DNA from: Campylorhamphus procurvoides | Lineage: Eukaryota > Chordata > Aves > Passeriformes > Dendrocolaptidae | NCBI GenBank assembly: GCA_013396655.1 | Contig: WBMV01002763.1 | Location: 124,573-188,572, forward strand | Length of the DNA stretch: 64,000 bases | Direction: 5' to 3' | Part shown: positions 13,566 through 26,239 of the stretch, piece by piece | How positions within the stretch are numbered: position 1 is the stretch's first letter | Layout of the letters: each line of letters opens with the position of its first letter | Translations under genes and position numbers: made by a program | Notes under the pieces: model-generated | Told to the model about the DNA's origin: nothing | What the model saw: only the letters and a program-made list of their open reading frames with translations | Database searches by the model: none

Positions 13566-15003
13566 CATATGAACTGTACATTATCCCCCTAATATTTTGA
13601 GACCATTTCATTGGGCCTCCTTTTCTAATACTGGAGAAGGCAATATATCCTCACAGAGCAGCAGAACATGCATTTTGGTAGACCCCATAAGAGTGCATAT
13701 TTTTAAAAATGTATTGTGGAGATCAGTTGTTTTCCTTCTTACACAATTGTTTGATCTCTTTTTGGTGCTAACCCTGTGCAGAGGGCACAGTTGCACCATG
13801 TCCCATCCCAGACAGACTTCCAGGGAGCACAGAAACAAACCTTCTTAGGCAAACTGGTTTATGTGCAACTCCAAGCACATGATAATTTGAGCTGATTTAT
13901 TGATGCCAGCATCCCACCCAGTGTGTTGGCAGCAGCTGCCCCACTTTACAGGATTCACAGTCTGACAGTGGGGGTAAACACGTCCTGACATCCCTTTCCT
14001 CTTCCCTGCTTCCCTGCATTATTTTCTGTGCCGAACCCTGGGCTCCCTGACCTCGGGGAGCACAACTGTGTCTAGCCTGGTGTGGGGTCTCCAGAGGGAG
14101 CAGGGAGAGCCTGTTTGCACTGATTTCCCACCCTCCAGCACCCACAGCAGGGTCAGGCACAATCAAGCCTGTTGTGTTTGAATAACTCTTCTATTCATTT
14201 TTCTCCCCTTAGGAGTTCACAGCTTGAGTAAGAGCTTATCTTTTATCTGGATGAAAAGAATTCCAGCTGAATTTAGCAGCTTTTCTTACATCCAGCTTGC
14301 ACTAGGGGGTCTGATCCAAAACCTGTGGCAGCTTATCCAGGTTTTTCAAAGTGATTTGGATTGTGCTTTTAGCAAGAGGATTCTCTTCTGATGAGCCTAA
14401 TTGTCCCACAGAGGCTGATGAGGTGCCTGCAGCCAAATCAACCCAGGCTATCTCTGCCACCCACAAGTTAAGCCAAGGTGACCCTGTTGAGTACATCTAA
14501 GAGAATGAGAAGAGTAATGTGACATTTTTCCAAGTCCTGTGATATCTACAGCCAACAGAAGGGCTGTTTGATTTAACCTGGGTAAAAAAACAGGCACTGA
14601 GTCAGTGTGTTCTGATTCAGTAATTTCTTTCAGTAACCTCTGGATTCCACTGGACTCCAGAAACCTGTAACCAGAAAACAAGGATTCATTCAGCATGTGC
14701 CACCCAGCTTCATTCTAAAATCTACCAGTATCAATGAGCACTATCCTGGAGATAAAGTGTCCCTGAAACTTCCTCCACATGGAAAAGGTAAGGATTTAAT
14801 TGAAAGGCAATTTTTAAAGAGAGACTTGCACATTCCTCGGTTTACACCAACACACTTTAGGAAGATCAGATGGCTGCTGGTTCTCTTGGCATATGTAGTA
14901 AAAGAAAAAAGAAAAGCATATTAAATTTACTACACATGCACAGGATGACTTCCAGTCTTAACACTTGGATTCTTCAGCCCAGAGTTCTGCATCATGGAAT
15001 CAA
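13566..15003. other. Intergenic, no gene seen
   Basis: Unique sequence between two minus-oriented CR1 copies. Short open frames on both strands are without recognisable content. Confidence 0.65.
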
Positions 15004-15300
15004 TCACAGAATCATAGAGCAATGGAATGGTTTGGGTTGGAATGGACATTAAAGAATATCTAGTTCTAACCCCCTGCCATGGGCAGGGACACCTTCCACC
15101 AACCCAGGCTGCTCCAAGCCCCGTTCAACCTGGCCTTGGACACTTCCAGGGATCCAGGGGCAGCCACAGCTTCTCTGCCCAACCTGTGCCAGGGCCTGCC
15201 CACCCTCACAGGGAAGAATTTCTTCCTACTCCTCCTAATCTACTCCTTCTCCTTCTAATCTAAATCTACCCTCTTTCAGTTTAAACTGAAACCTTGTGTC
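15004..15300 (-). repeat. CR1 LINE 3' fragment
   Basis: A minus-oriented CR1 copy opening with CACAGAATCATAGAGCAATG and TGGTTTGGGTTGGAATGG, then the conserved CCATGGGCAGGGACACCTTC block. The far end contains a CT-rich duplication (CTCCTAATCTACTCCTTCTC) not seen in its relatives. Confidence 0.94.
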
Positions 15301-16299
15301 AGTGACTTCTGTACATAATCAATCTAGTAAACATTATGGCACCCATTAGAATAAAAGAAACCATGTAAATATAACTTATTTGTAAAGAAGACATTACTTT
15401 TTTCTTTAAAACTAATTCTACTTATTTCTGAAAAATATATATTTAAAAACCCAAGAGAACTATAATGAGATTATTCACGCACAGGACATAGGAGATCTAG
15501 ATTATAAAAGCTCAGTCTTTTAAGGGATATGTATTTGCTTTGGTTTGCTCTCTACTAAATTTATTTAATACCTGAAATCTACTTGGAATAGAACCTGGCA
15601 CTAGAGAAAACTAGGACATGTACTTGGTTCCTACTCTGCTTTACTGGGGGGAAATATTAAGTAGTGACATTAATTCCTTCAACAAGTTCATGAAGGGGGA
15701 TACAAAACCAATGAGCAACCACGGTGTCTGAGAGGAGAAAAGCTGTGTTCTGTCCCATCTTACTTCACAGAGCTCTCCATCAATTTATACTTCTCATTCT
15801 ATAGCACCAGTATCACGAGATTCCTAGAATTCTTAATTTCTTTGCTTTTCTGGGTCATGAAGCTTCCTGTGCCATTTGTGCCAGATTTTTGAAGGTTTCT
15901 GTATAACATACAAAGCTAAAGAGATTTTTCAGAAGTATCTGCATCTTGCTGTGCGTCTTGACAGAAGGAATAATGTTAAAATATTGACAAACATGGACAC
16001 CTACCTGCTTTTTGTCATCTTGTTACATCCCTATTTGCATCTTCAGGCACCCAAACGTTGACAATTCAGGTCCTTTGCTACTGCAAATAGAAAGCAGCAT
16101 CATAGACAATATCAGTGCATATTGTAATTAGAAATAGACTGTGCACCGACCTAAATTCCATTCACCCTGATATTTAGGTCACCCAGACCAACCAGAGCAT
16201 AAGCTGTATGGTATAAACAGTGCTGTGCTGCTTATCCTGGGATGTAGAACTTACAATTTGTGTTTCTTTCTGGACCAAAGAAAGATTAAAAAGGGAAAA
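15301..16299. other. Intergenic, no gene seen
   Basis: AT-rich unique sequence between a CR1 copy and the A-rich patch. Nothing further supported. Confidence 0.65.
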
Positions 16300-16445
16300 A
16301 GCAAACAAACAAACAAAAAAAAAAACACAACAGAAAAAAATAAAGCAGGAGGGGAAAAAAAAGTCAAATCAAAGAACCAAACCAAGCAACCAAAAACCAA
16401 AAAACAAAAACCAACAAAAAAATTATCTTAAACCCAGAAAAAAAT
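16300..16445. repeat. A-rich low-complexity patch
   Basis: About 145 bp made almost only of A and C on the plus strand, with AAAC-type units. It creates two spurious Lys/Gln/Asn-rich open frames. No retroposon body was recognised beside it. Confidence 0.9.
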
Positions 16446-16770
16446 GTCATCAGTTTATAATTATATAATGTCATGCAAAATGCAAGCAATGTTGAAGACA
16501 AAGTGCTTTGGCACAAGTCATTCAAGAGCCATGACTTTAAGAATCACACCCCTGGATTTTCTTGCAAGCAAGAAAACTGTCTCAGATTTGTCCTGGCCAT
16601 CCATTTTCCAAACCAAATAGCTATGAAATTACTGCCTCCCCAAATTCAGATGTTGCTTGTATCTCTGACAGCAGCAGAAGGGTTTTTTTTTGGGGGGAGG
16701 GGTTTGTTTGTTTTTTACAAAGGGTGGATAACATAAACATAATTTTTAAAAAAGCCCTACAACATCAAGT

Positions 16771-16810
16771 GTTGATTCCACCTTGCCAGTGTTGATTCCA
16801 CCTTGCCAGT
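16771..16810. repeat. Perfect 20-bp tandem duplication
   Basis: GTTGATTCCACCTTGCCAGT occurs twice in a row without a mismatch, which suggests a recent event. Confidence 0.97.
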
Positions 16811-17379
16811 ATGGAGCTCCTCTAACCTGAGTGAGTAGGTAAGAGTTAAGCCATGCCAAGTCGTAGCTGGCACAGTTTCCTGTCCTCCAGACTAAGGGCT
16901 GAGCAAGTACCAAGTTTTGAACTCCTGAAGTTCCCAGTTTGGTTGCAGCTTTGCTTTCTGGGCAATAAAACTGTGCCTCACCCCTCAGGGAGGTCAAACC
17001 CCACTTCCTTTAATGGTCCCCACAGTTTGATTAGTGGCATTTAAGGGCCTTTTGTACTTTTACAACCCACTATGCTACCTTAAAGAACATGTATGGTATT
17101 GTCAAAATGGGATGGAAATGATACAAACCCACCAGACTTCTTGCACATTCCCAAAACTCTGTGACCTTACACCTCAAAGACTGGAGATAACTCTGTGTGA
17201 CAGATTGGTAAATAAAAACTCTGAGAACTGAAACTCTTCAGCCTTAGGAAAGCTCATGTCCAATCTTTAAAAAGAAAACCCTCACCTACCTTCAGAGAAT
17301 GAGACTGAAGTTTCCCTGTGCAACAAATACACCAAGATTTGCACTAAAAGTCCCCAGAGAGAAGTTGGGCTGCCCGTGG

Positions 17380-17720
17380 AATAGAGGGAAGAGTTAATTG
17401 CAGCTCAATAAGTGTTACTGCCCACAGCAAGAGGAAAGTAGAACCATAGGTCACCTTACCCAGCACCAGCTCCTGATCTCAGAATGGCTCCATTGCAGTC
17501 AGAGCTGCTGGTGACGCAAATTAATCAGGAGATGAACGAGCTGGCAAATGTAAATGGGTTGGCTTGTTTGTCAGCATGAATGCCTGGTGAGATTAACAGG
17601 TCTCATCCCTGCTAAAGGCAGGAACCTTATTATTATAAGTTACTGAAAGTGCATGAGATCCTTTTCATTTTCATATAATACGCTGTTAATTCAAAATGAA
17701 GGATTCAGTTGACATAAATT
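17380..17720. other. Candidate conserved non-coding element
   Basis: A repeat-free segment with balanced composition and several transcription-factor-like words (GACGCAAATTAATC, CAAATGTAAATG, CTTATTATTATAAG). It stands out from the more decayed flanks. This is an impression from composition, not from an alignment. Confidence 0.25.
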
Positions 17721-18417
17721 CCAGCTATTAATGTGCTGTTGAACATTATCTTTTGCTGTTGTTCATTTCTTCTTTTGTTGTGCAGAACAAATCTTTTATA
17801 TCTGCCTAACCCTGCTCATCTTTCTAGTCTTCTTTTTTCTCATATTTTTTTATTCTGTCACATATTTATAGTGATCAGTGAAAAAAAGAATAAAATCATA
17901 CCTTCCCCCCCCCAAGCTTTCATTTGCTCTCTTATCACTCTGTTTCGTTTCTTCCATTAACATCAAACAGTTCGTCTGTGAAGACACTCGCTCATCAAAA
18001 TCACTTGGAGTAATTTCAATTTCACACTGATCACACAGATCTGAAACCTCTCCAAGCAGAGATTTTCATCACAAGAGAAAATTTAGTCTCCTGTTGGGGA
18101 TGTTGATATTTCTGCTCTGTCTCTTGTTAGCTCTTGGAATAGATGTGTCATGGGAGCTTACCTTCAAAATTGAACTGATTGCAACAATGATTCAGGATTA
18201 AACGAGATTATTGTATTTCTTTCCTTTTCCAAGTTGCATTTGTGCTGCAATTTTTTCTCTTTTTTTCCTTTTTTATTTTTTTCCCGTCTCTTAATTTTTA
18301 CTTTGAAACCTGGAGATTTTGGACAGTATAAAATCAGTCTCTGGTTTTGTCCCACCTTCTTACAGCTTCTTTTCCCCCTTTTCTTATGTTGTTCTTCTGT
18401 TATTAATTTTCTTGCAG

Positions 18418-18505
18418 TGCCACCTGGAGTGTTCAGTCAAGACAGAGAAGCAGCTATGGCAGGTTGGAAAGAATGTCCCCACAGCTTTCCAATGCCAACA
18501 CAAAG
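18418..18505 (+). other. Exon-like segment A
   Basis: An 88-bp segment flanked by a long pyrimidine tract ending TTTTCTTGCAG and by a donor AAAG|GTAAAA. It is open in two frames. One reads CHLECSVKTEKQLW and onward for 29 codons plus one base. I do not recognise the product. It may be a non-coding RNA exon, a lineage-specific exon or chance. Confidence 0.2.
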
Positions 18506-19225
18506 GTAAAATGCATTTCTTATGATCTGCGAATTGTCTTAGCTCTTCTGAATTTTCTGGGCATGCTCTGTTTAAGTTTTTGACTGTGAAATTGGCCACA
18601 CACAGATTCCAAAGGTCTTCTGTAGACAGTGGGATCACTGACAGTGATGAAACCTGATTTTTGTATGTTTGCACCTATTATAGGATACAAATTGTTAGCT
18701 ATATATACAGCAGAATAACTAAGGTGACTAAATTTTATCATAAGAAAATATTTACTCCTTTTGACTAACCCTATTGTGAAGTTATTCTTTACAGATTAAT
18801 TCCTTAAGCATGGAAGAGTATGAATTGCTTTAGGTGTTATCTAAATATATTTAATGTTGGTTTAGATTTTGCAAAAGTAGTTTTGGTTAACCTAAAACAT
18901 TTTGGACACGTGTTCAAAAGAGGGACATGTTAGACACTATGATAAGGAATGATCTGAAAAAGAAAGTGATGATTTAAGTCACCAGAGGGATGGATTTCTG
19001 GAGCAATCCCAAAAATGTTATACTTTTTCAAAAAGAGGAGGATCCTGGGTAGGATGTATGAAATTAATCTCTCTTCAAATTTCATCCAGAAACACTGAAG
19101 GTAAACAGCATATATATTTACTCTACTTTTTGTGACTTTAAATCTGGCAAAGTTGAAATTTAAAAGCTTGGACATTTATCCATGCTTACCCAATTTGATG
19201 AAGACTTCCCATCTCTCTCATACAG

Positions 19226-19281
19226 CTCCACACTTAAATGGAAATCTTCAACCTCTACCATACTCGAAAGAGCTGGCTCTG
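19226..19281 (+). other. Exon-like segment B
   Basis: A 56-bp segment with acceptor CATCTCTCTCATACAG and a consensus donor CTCTG|GTGAGT. Joined to segment A (18418-18505) it completes the split codon and stays open for 18 more codons in the same frame. No family was recognised. Confidence 0.2.
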
Positions 19282-19502
19282 GTGAGTCTCTGTTTTACTC
19301 CTTCCTGCTGTTTGGTTTGGGTTCTTTTTGGGCTAGAGGGGGAAGTTGTAAGGGTCTTCTCTGGACACACATTTGCCCATAAATACAATTTCATTATGTA
19401 CAAAACAAAGTTTGCATTATGTTCAGTTCTTCTTTGGAATTTTGATAGTACTGAGTGGAAACAGAGGACATGCTCTGCAGCATCCAGATGGTGGACAATC
19501 CA

Positions 19503-19544
19503 CCTTGTACTCTTGAATAAAACGCCTTGTACTCTTGAATAAAA
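19503..19544. repeat. 22-bp tandem duplication
   Basis: CCTTGTACTCTTGAATAAAA followed by CG is repeated at once, with the second copy ending in AA instead of CG. Each copy contains an AATAAA. Confidence 0.95.
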
Positions 19545-19627
19545 AATGTTAAAAATGATCCTATGGGTAAGGACACCTTCTTTACATGGCTTTTGCAGGT
19601 AGTGAATGACTGCTTATCTATCTTCAG

Positions 19628-19702
19628 GCACGAATCCAATATATCCTCACAGAAGGCTCTGGGTGTTTGGAGAATAAATCAGGAAGATTATCCCTGATTT
19701 AA
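19628..19702 (+). other. Exon-like segment C (possible terminal exon)
   Basis: After an acceptor-like GCTTATCTATCTTCAG the frame that would follow segment B continues for 24 codons to TAA at 19700-19702. Support is weaker than for A and B, because an AG followed by an open frame of this length is common. Confidence 0.12.
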
Positions 19703-19829
19703 TTTCTAATCTGGTGAATTAGAAATTATCCCATGGATCAATATAGAATATATTCTAAACTACAGACTGAGGGTGACGAGCAGAAACTGCAGACAAGGAA
19801 ATAAATTCCCCTTAGAAGTCAGAGGATAT

Positions 19830-20035
19830 ATTTTCACCAGGAGGATATTCAAAGACTAAACACATTGCACACAGAAGTTGTGGAGTCTCCATCCCTGGAG
19901 AAATACCAGGCCCAGGCCTTGAATAATGAGTCTAGCCTAGTTAGGTGCACCCTTGATGGCCTATTCTAAACAGAAGGCAGGTCTCAATGACCCCCATAGA
20001 TCCTTTCCAGGCTGTGTCACTCTGAGTCTTTGATG
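19830..20035 (+). repeat. CR1 LINE 3' fragment, diverged
   Basis: A plus-oriented, old CR1 copy. Recognisable words are TTCACCAGGAGGATATTCAA, GAAGTTGTGGAGTCTCCATC and the tail TAGATCCTTTCCAGGC. The middle is substantially diverged. Confidence 0.8.
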
Positions 20036-22770
20036 CTGAGTTTATCCCACAGCTCTTGCACTTACCCAGAAAAGAAAATTATCACTATTTGCTTTAGGTC
20101 AGAACTCAGTGCACTCAGCCAGGGTGCAGAATGAATGCCTGATTGACTCTTTCCCTGAGAGGATTCAAAACCTGATCTTCCTCCAGGAGAATGGACTACA
20201 CCAGCTTATAATTATACCAGGGTGGGAAGGAGACACTTGACCTGTTCCTTTTGGGTCTGTTTCATTTTATATAATGCAATTACAGATTAGGTTAGACGGA
20301 GAGAGAGAGAGAGTTTGAACCTCTAGCCTAGTTGGTTGATGACTTTATCTGGGAAAATTCTGATTTGTGTTTTCTGCTCCAAGGAATTTTACTGAATTTT
20401 ACACAGTAACTGTTTTATTGAGAATACATCATTAGTCTTTGGTGTTTAGGTACTGACAGGAAGAGGAAACTGAACTATAAAAAATAGTGCTCTACAGAAT
20501 TTTCCCCTTTCTTTCACCCTCTACCCTCTCAGATGAGTCACTCTTTTCTGCTCAAAAATACTTTACCCTTACATTAAGTCATAGAGGTATGCAGATGAAG
20601 AACAAAAGGAAGGTAAATCCCTTTCTTTCACAGTGTCTTGAGCACTGAGCTCTATGCAAGGGCTTCACGTCATCTCCTCTTCTCCAGGGAAGACAAAGGT
20701 GGGTTCTGGGACTTCATTAGACCTCAGGATATGAAATGAGCTCATTGCAGGGTGAGCATATCATGCAGACAAAGGAATTCCTCCTCATTTGCAATTCAGG
20801 CAGGATTAGTCACTTCAGTATTTGTAGAGTATGGATTGGGTCTTGGGAGTTGGACCTTACTTAAGGTTACCCAGGAAATCTTCAGGAAAGTTGATTCCCA
20901 CTTTTTAAAGACCACGATCAACACCATCACCAGTGAACTTTTCCCCTACCACCTTCCCTCTGAAGAAAGTGGTGTATAGGGGAAAGATTAAAGAGAACAG
21001 TGAAACACGTATATATCCAGGTTAAATATTCAGACAATTCCTCATGCCTCTGCTGTATTTTTTGTGAAATATTTCAGCCCCAGACAGCAAGACTTTATAC
21101 TTCCTGATATCTCTAATTTAGAATATCTGTCTCCTCATATTCTGCTACTGCATAATTTGTTAATATATGCTCTTCTTCCCCTTCATATTACCTGAATAAT
21201 TTTTCAGCAACAACATCCTTAACAACCAACCAATCTTCAAATTTCAATTCAGTGTTATCTGATTTCCCATTGAGAGGCTGTTGGAGTACCGTCTATATTT
21301 TTATAAGTCTTTGTTGCATATAACATGAAATATTTATCTTCCTAATATTTGAAGATTAAAGAAGAATAGATGCAATCAGAAAGAGAAAAGCTGTGTCAAC
21401 TTAGACTGCAGACTGAGACATGTTTGTCCTATAAAAAACACCAGAAAACACACTGGGAACCATACGTTGTTTCCAAGGGGTAAAGTAAGCAGCTCTTCAA
21501 ATGCTGGCATAGAGCTTTCTTCTTTTTAATTTTCACACTCCTCTCATCTTTTAGAAAACATTGCACTAGGAAATGCTGGACTTACTTAGAAAAAACATTG
21601 CAGTGGTGCTAATCCTGGACTCCTTATCTGCGGAGAGGCTTGAAAAAGCAAAACTCTTCTCACAAGACGGAACATGCTTTACTCATCTCTCTGCTCATCG
21701 AGCTTAATTTATCCTTCAGTGGAAGAGTTGATACAAAGTTCATTTTCATCTCAAAACAATCTTGACAGTCACATAAGACCACAATATTTTTTTTTCAAAT
21801 TCTCCTAGTTCTTATTTAAGATAAAACATTTTGATTGTTTTATCCTCGCATTTTCTCTCCTCATTTTTATTAAATGTTAATTCCTCACCTGCTGTTGCAT
21901 TTCCTAATGCTCTCTCTCCTGGTGCATGTACATTAGGATTCACATCTCCTAACTTTGTATACCTTCACACCTGAGCAAGTCACCTCAGGGTCCTTTCCAA
22001 CTTCCTTTTTACCAAAGACAGAAAGAGTTACATGAGTATGATTTGCTAACTCAAAGGTACGTGTCTGCTTTAGGATGCAACTCACAGCACCCTCCAGTCA
22101 CTTGCTTGGTTTGTTTTACTAGAAGAGGAATCTTCTGTGACTGACTGTAATAATTTACGTATCTGCACTGACATCAGCCTCATACAATGCATTTTTAGCC
22201 AGTTAAACACTAATCTTCTTTGGTCATTTAGGCTTTCTCTGGGGACATCAACATGTAATATTTAGACACACATCAGCCAGTTCTATAGTGTGCAGTCTGT
22301 GCACATGCATCCTGATATTTACAATCACTTCAACTTAAATGCCCAGGCAATACAAAAGATTTGGAGAACATATGAATTTATTCCTAGTTCCCTTTTCCCA
22401 AAATACCATAGGTTTATTGTTGAGGAGGACGAAATCTCTGCTGAATCAATCCCTGTGATGCCAACATTTGTTCACCTCCCCAAGGAACATGAGAAAATTC
22501 CCACAGTGCACAAGAACAGCCAAAACTTCTCTCAAGGGGACTAATCAGCACCTTATCCATAGTGCTGCCCATGAGTACAGTGAGGGGATTCTCTCCAGAA
22601 CTTCTTATTTTTCCCAGTGTTATGTGTTACTTCCCAATGTTCCCTGCTACTCCTCATTTTAACGAATCTTAGTTGGAGGATGTAGCTTTCTCAACTTGCT
22701 AACCATAGATATATAATCTATTTCTACCTATTTCCACTTCTTTCCACAAAAACAAACCCTCATGTGGCAA
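20036..22770. other. Intergenic, no gene seen
   Basis: AT-rich unique sequence between two diverged plus-oriented CR1 fragments. Only the (GA)n run is notable. Confidence 0.65.
20299..20313. repeat. (GA)n microsatellite
   Basis: Seven GA units plus one G in otherwise ordinary intergenic sequence. Confidence 0.9.
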
Positions 22771-22865
22771 CTGGGGACCAGGGTTTGGTGGTGGAGTTGT
22801 CAGTTCCAGGTTAATATTTGCACTTTACCTTAGAAGGCTTTTCCAACCTAAATGATTCTAGGATT
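22771..22865 (+). repeat. CR1 LINE 3' fragment, diverged
   Basis: A plus-oriented CR1 tail with GGTGGTGGAGTTGTCAGTTC, then GAAGGCTTTTCCAACCTAAA and TGATTCTAGGATTC, a decayed terminal octamer pair. Confidence 0.8.
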
Positions 22866-25800
22866 CAGTGTGGCTCATGCCCAAGACCAATCTGTAAAAA
22901 TATGGGGGTTTCTTGCAATTATTTTTCCCCCCTGTACTCCTTGTCTCCAAGAAAAAGCTGAGCAGAACAGCCTGTTCTCCTCAAGGTTGAATCCTCTTCC
23001 ATTGCTACTGAAGAGTGTAATATTTGTATTATTATGCAGGAGAACAGAAAACAGCCAGGAGAGATCTTTCTGTGGTCAAAAGTATGAGCTACAAATTGCA
23101 GGAGAATGCAAAGAGTGACTGTTTAATGGAAACATAAAGCTGTAATAGCAGGTCATAAAACTTCTTCCAGCATAACTAGATTTTTTTTTGCCACACAAAA
23201 TTGCACAAACAATTATGACACTATCAAGGCAAGGCATGTTGTCAGAGAGGAATTGAAAATTTAGTGGTTTTTATTCTTCTGCTCATGTCAGTCATTGATT
23301 TTTTTCCTCTTATCAGCTTCTCTTTAGTGACCTATTTATTAGATAAACAAGTTTCCTACCCACCAACCATTTTTTTTCTTTTAATTGCCTGTGATTAATA
23401 GAGAACCAATCATTTTCAGTCACCGTTTGAGCTCTCTCTCAGCTAAAGACTGGGGTTAACTCACTTTATATATTACAGTAATTTTACACATGTCACAAAT
23501 GTCAATAAAACAAAACCAGGCAGGTAAAATCTGTGTCTTTTATCACATGCTTTATCCATGCACTGTAAAAAGGTGTTCTCCCCTGTAAGGGCTGAAAAGT
23601 GATAAGCTGCTGAGATTTAAAGAGGAGACTGGTCTGGGAGTGATGTGCTTTCAAATTAGAAATGTTGGTAAATGAGACCTCTGAAGATATACAAGGGGTT
23701 TGTGAGGAGTTCACAGGTTATCAGTAGCCAGTAGAAAAAATATTTGAATACATCTAAAAGTATCTAAATTCACCAAATAACTCCACCAGAATCTCATCTA
23801 GAAGATCCATTCTCTCTTTGAGTCAGCAAAGCCGTTACCAAATTTTCAAGCCCAAACTAAAATCCTTTCTCAGGTGATTTAAGTATCTTTATAAGCACTA
23901 TTCCTAGAAATTAAATATATAATAGTTTGGATGGTCAAAAGTGAGAGGAAGGAGTTGGGAGATGTTGAAGTTCTGTTGGAAAAGTATGAAAGGCTAAGGG
24001 GGATCAAGAAGGCTATTTGGATAAAGGGGCACATTGCTAAGAGGGAAAGATTTGACCTCTGCTTTTCACATCATCTGCCCACATCTGTAAGTGCAACAGT
24101 GTTGGATCAGGGATTTTATACTGTTATCTTCAGGAAAACACCACCTGCATGAACTGCACCTCGGAGGGGTCCTTCATGCCCAAGCAGTCCTTGACACTGA
24201 TGATGAGTTATGACCCATGATATGGAAGCCTTGATGAAGTCTGGGTAAGTTCTCCTCAGGTATCACAGACATCCATAAACATGGCCATAAACACCACCAA
24301 TTGAAATGGCCACAGCCCAGGAAATATAACTGTTGATGTTGTTCTTGTTATTAATAATAATAATATTATTCTACATGAGGTGGATTTCACCTGAGAGCAC
24401 ACCGATGCCTCCCAGTCATCCCCCTTCAGTGTCTCTGAGCTGTGACATTTTCCTCCCGTGATCACAAACAAATTAGGAACCAGCACTGCACACAGGAAAT
24501 TAAAAGCAACTCTAGTGAGAAGGGATTCCTCTGTGAAATTCTCCTGCCAAGACACAGCTGCAGGCTGAACACTGATAGCACTGGGAGACAGCAATACCAT
24601 GGCCTGGGTAGATAAACTCAGGTTAAACGGAAACCAGTGAGTTGAAGCTAATGGGAGTTGGAATCCCTATTTAACTGGCAGAGGCCTTCAGCAGTTGGGA
24701 GATTCAGCTGCAGAACTGATATTGATTCCTTAAAATGAGTCCCAGTAATAAAAAATAAAATATATATATATCTATAAAAAAAAGTGTACAAGCAATGAGA
24801 CAAGATAGGAAGCGGGGGCGGAGCAGATGGGGGATATGGTGGAAAGAGACCATCTTGAGCAAGAACAAGCAGTTCTGAGGAAGGGGAATGCTAAATTATA
24901 CATCTCCAGCTAGTCTGTGATGTCTGATAGATGTTTCCTGGGAGTTATGTAACACAGTAATTGCTGTTATTCTTTTTTTGTACCACGCTGATTTTTATTA
25001 AACCATTCAGCAAATGCTAATTTCAGAGTCGCTTTTCCAATTAGTCACAACACTTCATGGGTATCTCTGCTGGTGAGCAGATCCTTCAGCCTTTCCTCCT
25101 CCTGAGTGATGTTTTTACCCCCTCAAATAAAGCCTTGTGCTTCTCTGGTCAGAGCTGGTAGAATCTGCCCTCAAAATTTTGCCACATACGAGTAATTTAC
25201 TTAGTCTTAGGCTCAATGTGAAAAAAGATAGTTCTTGTACAAGATACAATTCATAAAAAATAGGAAAAATATCTGTCATTCTAAATGTTGATACATTAAA
25301 TAAAGATTTTTGTTATAACCAGGACTTAAAAAATAGCAAAGTTTTCAGGGAAAGGGATATAAGAAATTAGTACTTTTTCACTCCAACTAGTTTAAATGTG
25401 GCTGTAACCAATATGCAGATTTCCTGCTGAAAGCTGAAAAAACCCCTATTGCTTATTATCCCTACTGAAAAACTCAATCCCCAACACTCTTTTTGTCAGA
25501 TTGCTGAAAGCAAAACTTATTAAAAAAAAAAAGAACTGCTCAATAGAACATTTTCAAACAGCACTATTAAGTCTGACAACAGCATGCTATTCAATCTTTT
25601 CTGCAGGTAGATATTGCACAGAAGAATGATGACTTAATTAGCACAAGGAGAATGTCTGAGCTTGTGTATATTTTAATAATTCCTAGTTTATTTAATTGAG
25701 CAATGAATACTAATTTTTATCCTACCTTTATTATGCATGATACTGTAGAAATGACATTTTATGATAATTCAATTTCTGTTGTCTGTAGTGTTTGTAATAT

Positions 25801-26151
25801 AACTGACCTCAATTTCTATGTGTGAAAACAGAGGGAATGGTTATGCTTATTTTTTTTTCATTTTTTTAATTTAAATAATAATCCACTGATAAGAAGTGTT
25901 TATAGGAATCACTGTTATTAGCCCTGAAGAATTTCCTGTACAGTTGCATTTTAATTAAAAAAAATCATAACTATCACTTGCAATTATTCCAAGACAAGAA
26001 TATTATCACAAGCATGTTGAATAATGAAATGTCAGGGATTTGAAGTACATCTTTCTTCACAAAATCCCTCAACATAAGTGCCAGTACTTTATCATAGGAT
26101 AAATTTTATGCCTCCATTACTGGCTGATCCTTTTCACATCACAGGGACGTG
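22866..26151. other. Intergenic, no gene seen
   Basis: Unique sequence with a (TAA)n-like run and an AT-rich patch at 24750-24785. A 114-codon minus-strand frame (24256-24600) has a hydrophobic C-terminal third and matches nothing I know. Confidence 0.6.
24349..24370. repeat. (TAA)n-like microsatellite
   Basis: A short imperfect run, TTATTAATAATAATAATATT, in intergenic DNA. Confidence 0.8.
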
Positions 26152-26239
26152 AAAGGTGTCCCTCCCATGGCAGGGGTTTGGAATTAGATGGTCCTTAAAG
26201 ATCCCTTCCAACCCAAACTATTCTATCACGATTCTATGA
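26152..26239 (+). repeat. CR1 LINE 3' tail
   Basis: A plus-oriented CR1 end with AAGGTGTCCCTCCCATGGCA, AAAGATCCCTTCCAACCCAA and the terminal ATTCTATCACGATTCTATGA. Only the last 90 bases or so remain. Confidence 0.92.

Noticed and set aside
16220..16468. Lys/Gln/Asn-rich open frame
   Set aside because: It is produced by the A-rich low-complexity patch and shows no codon structure.
19132..19542. A 136-codon plus-strand frame as one protein
   Set aside because: No recognisable domain and it spans a good splice donor at 19282. The short exon-like interpretation of part of it is kept as a weak candidate instead.
24100..24250. Minus-strand stretch that reads like coding sequence (KDCLGMKDPSEVQFMQ)
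   Set aside because: I could not match it to a family, and the open frame is short and not continuous with the neighbouring minus-strand frame. It may be an old retropseudogene fragment, but I cannot support it.
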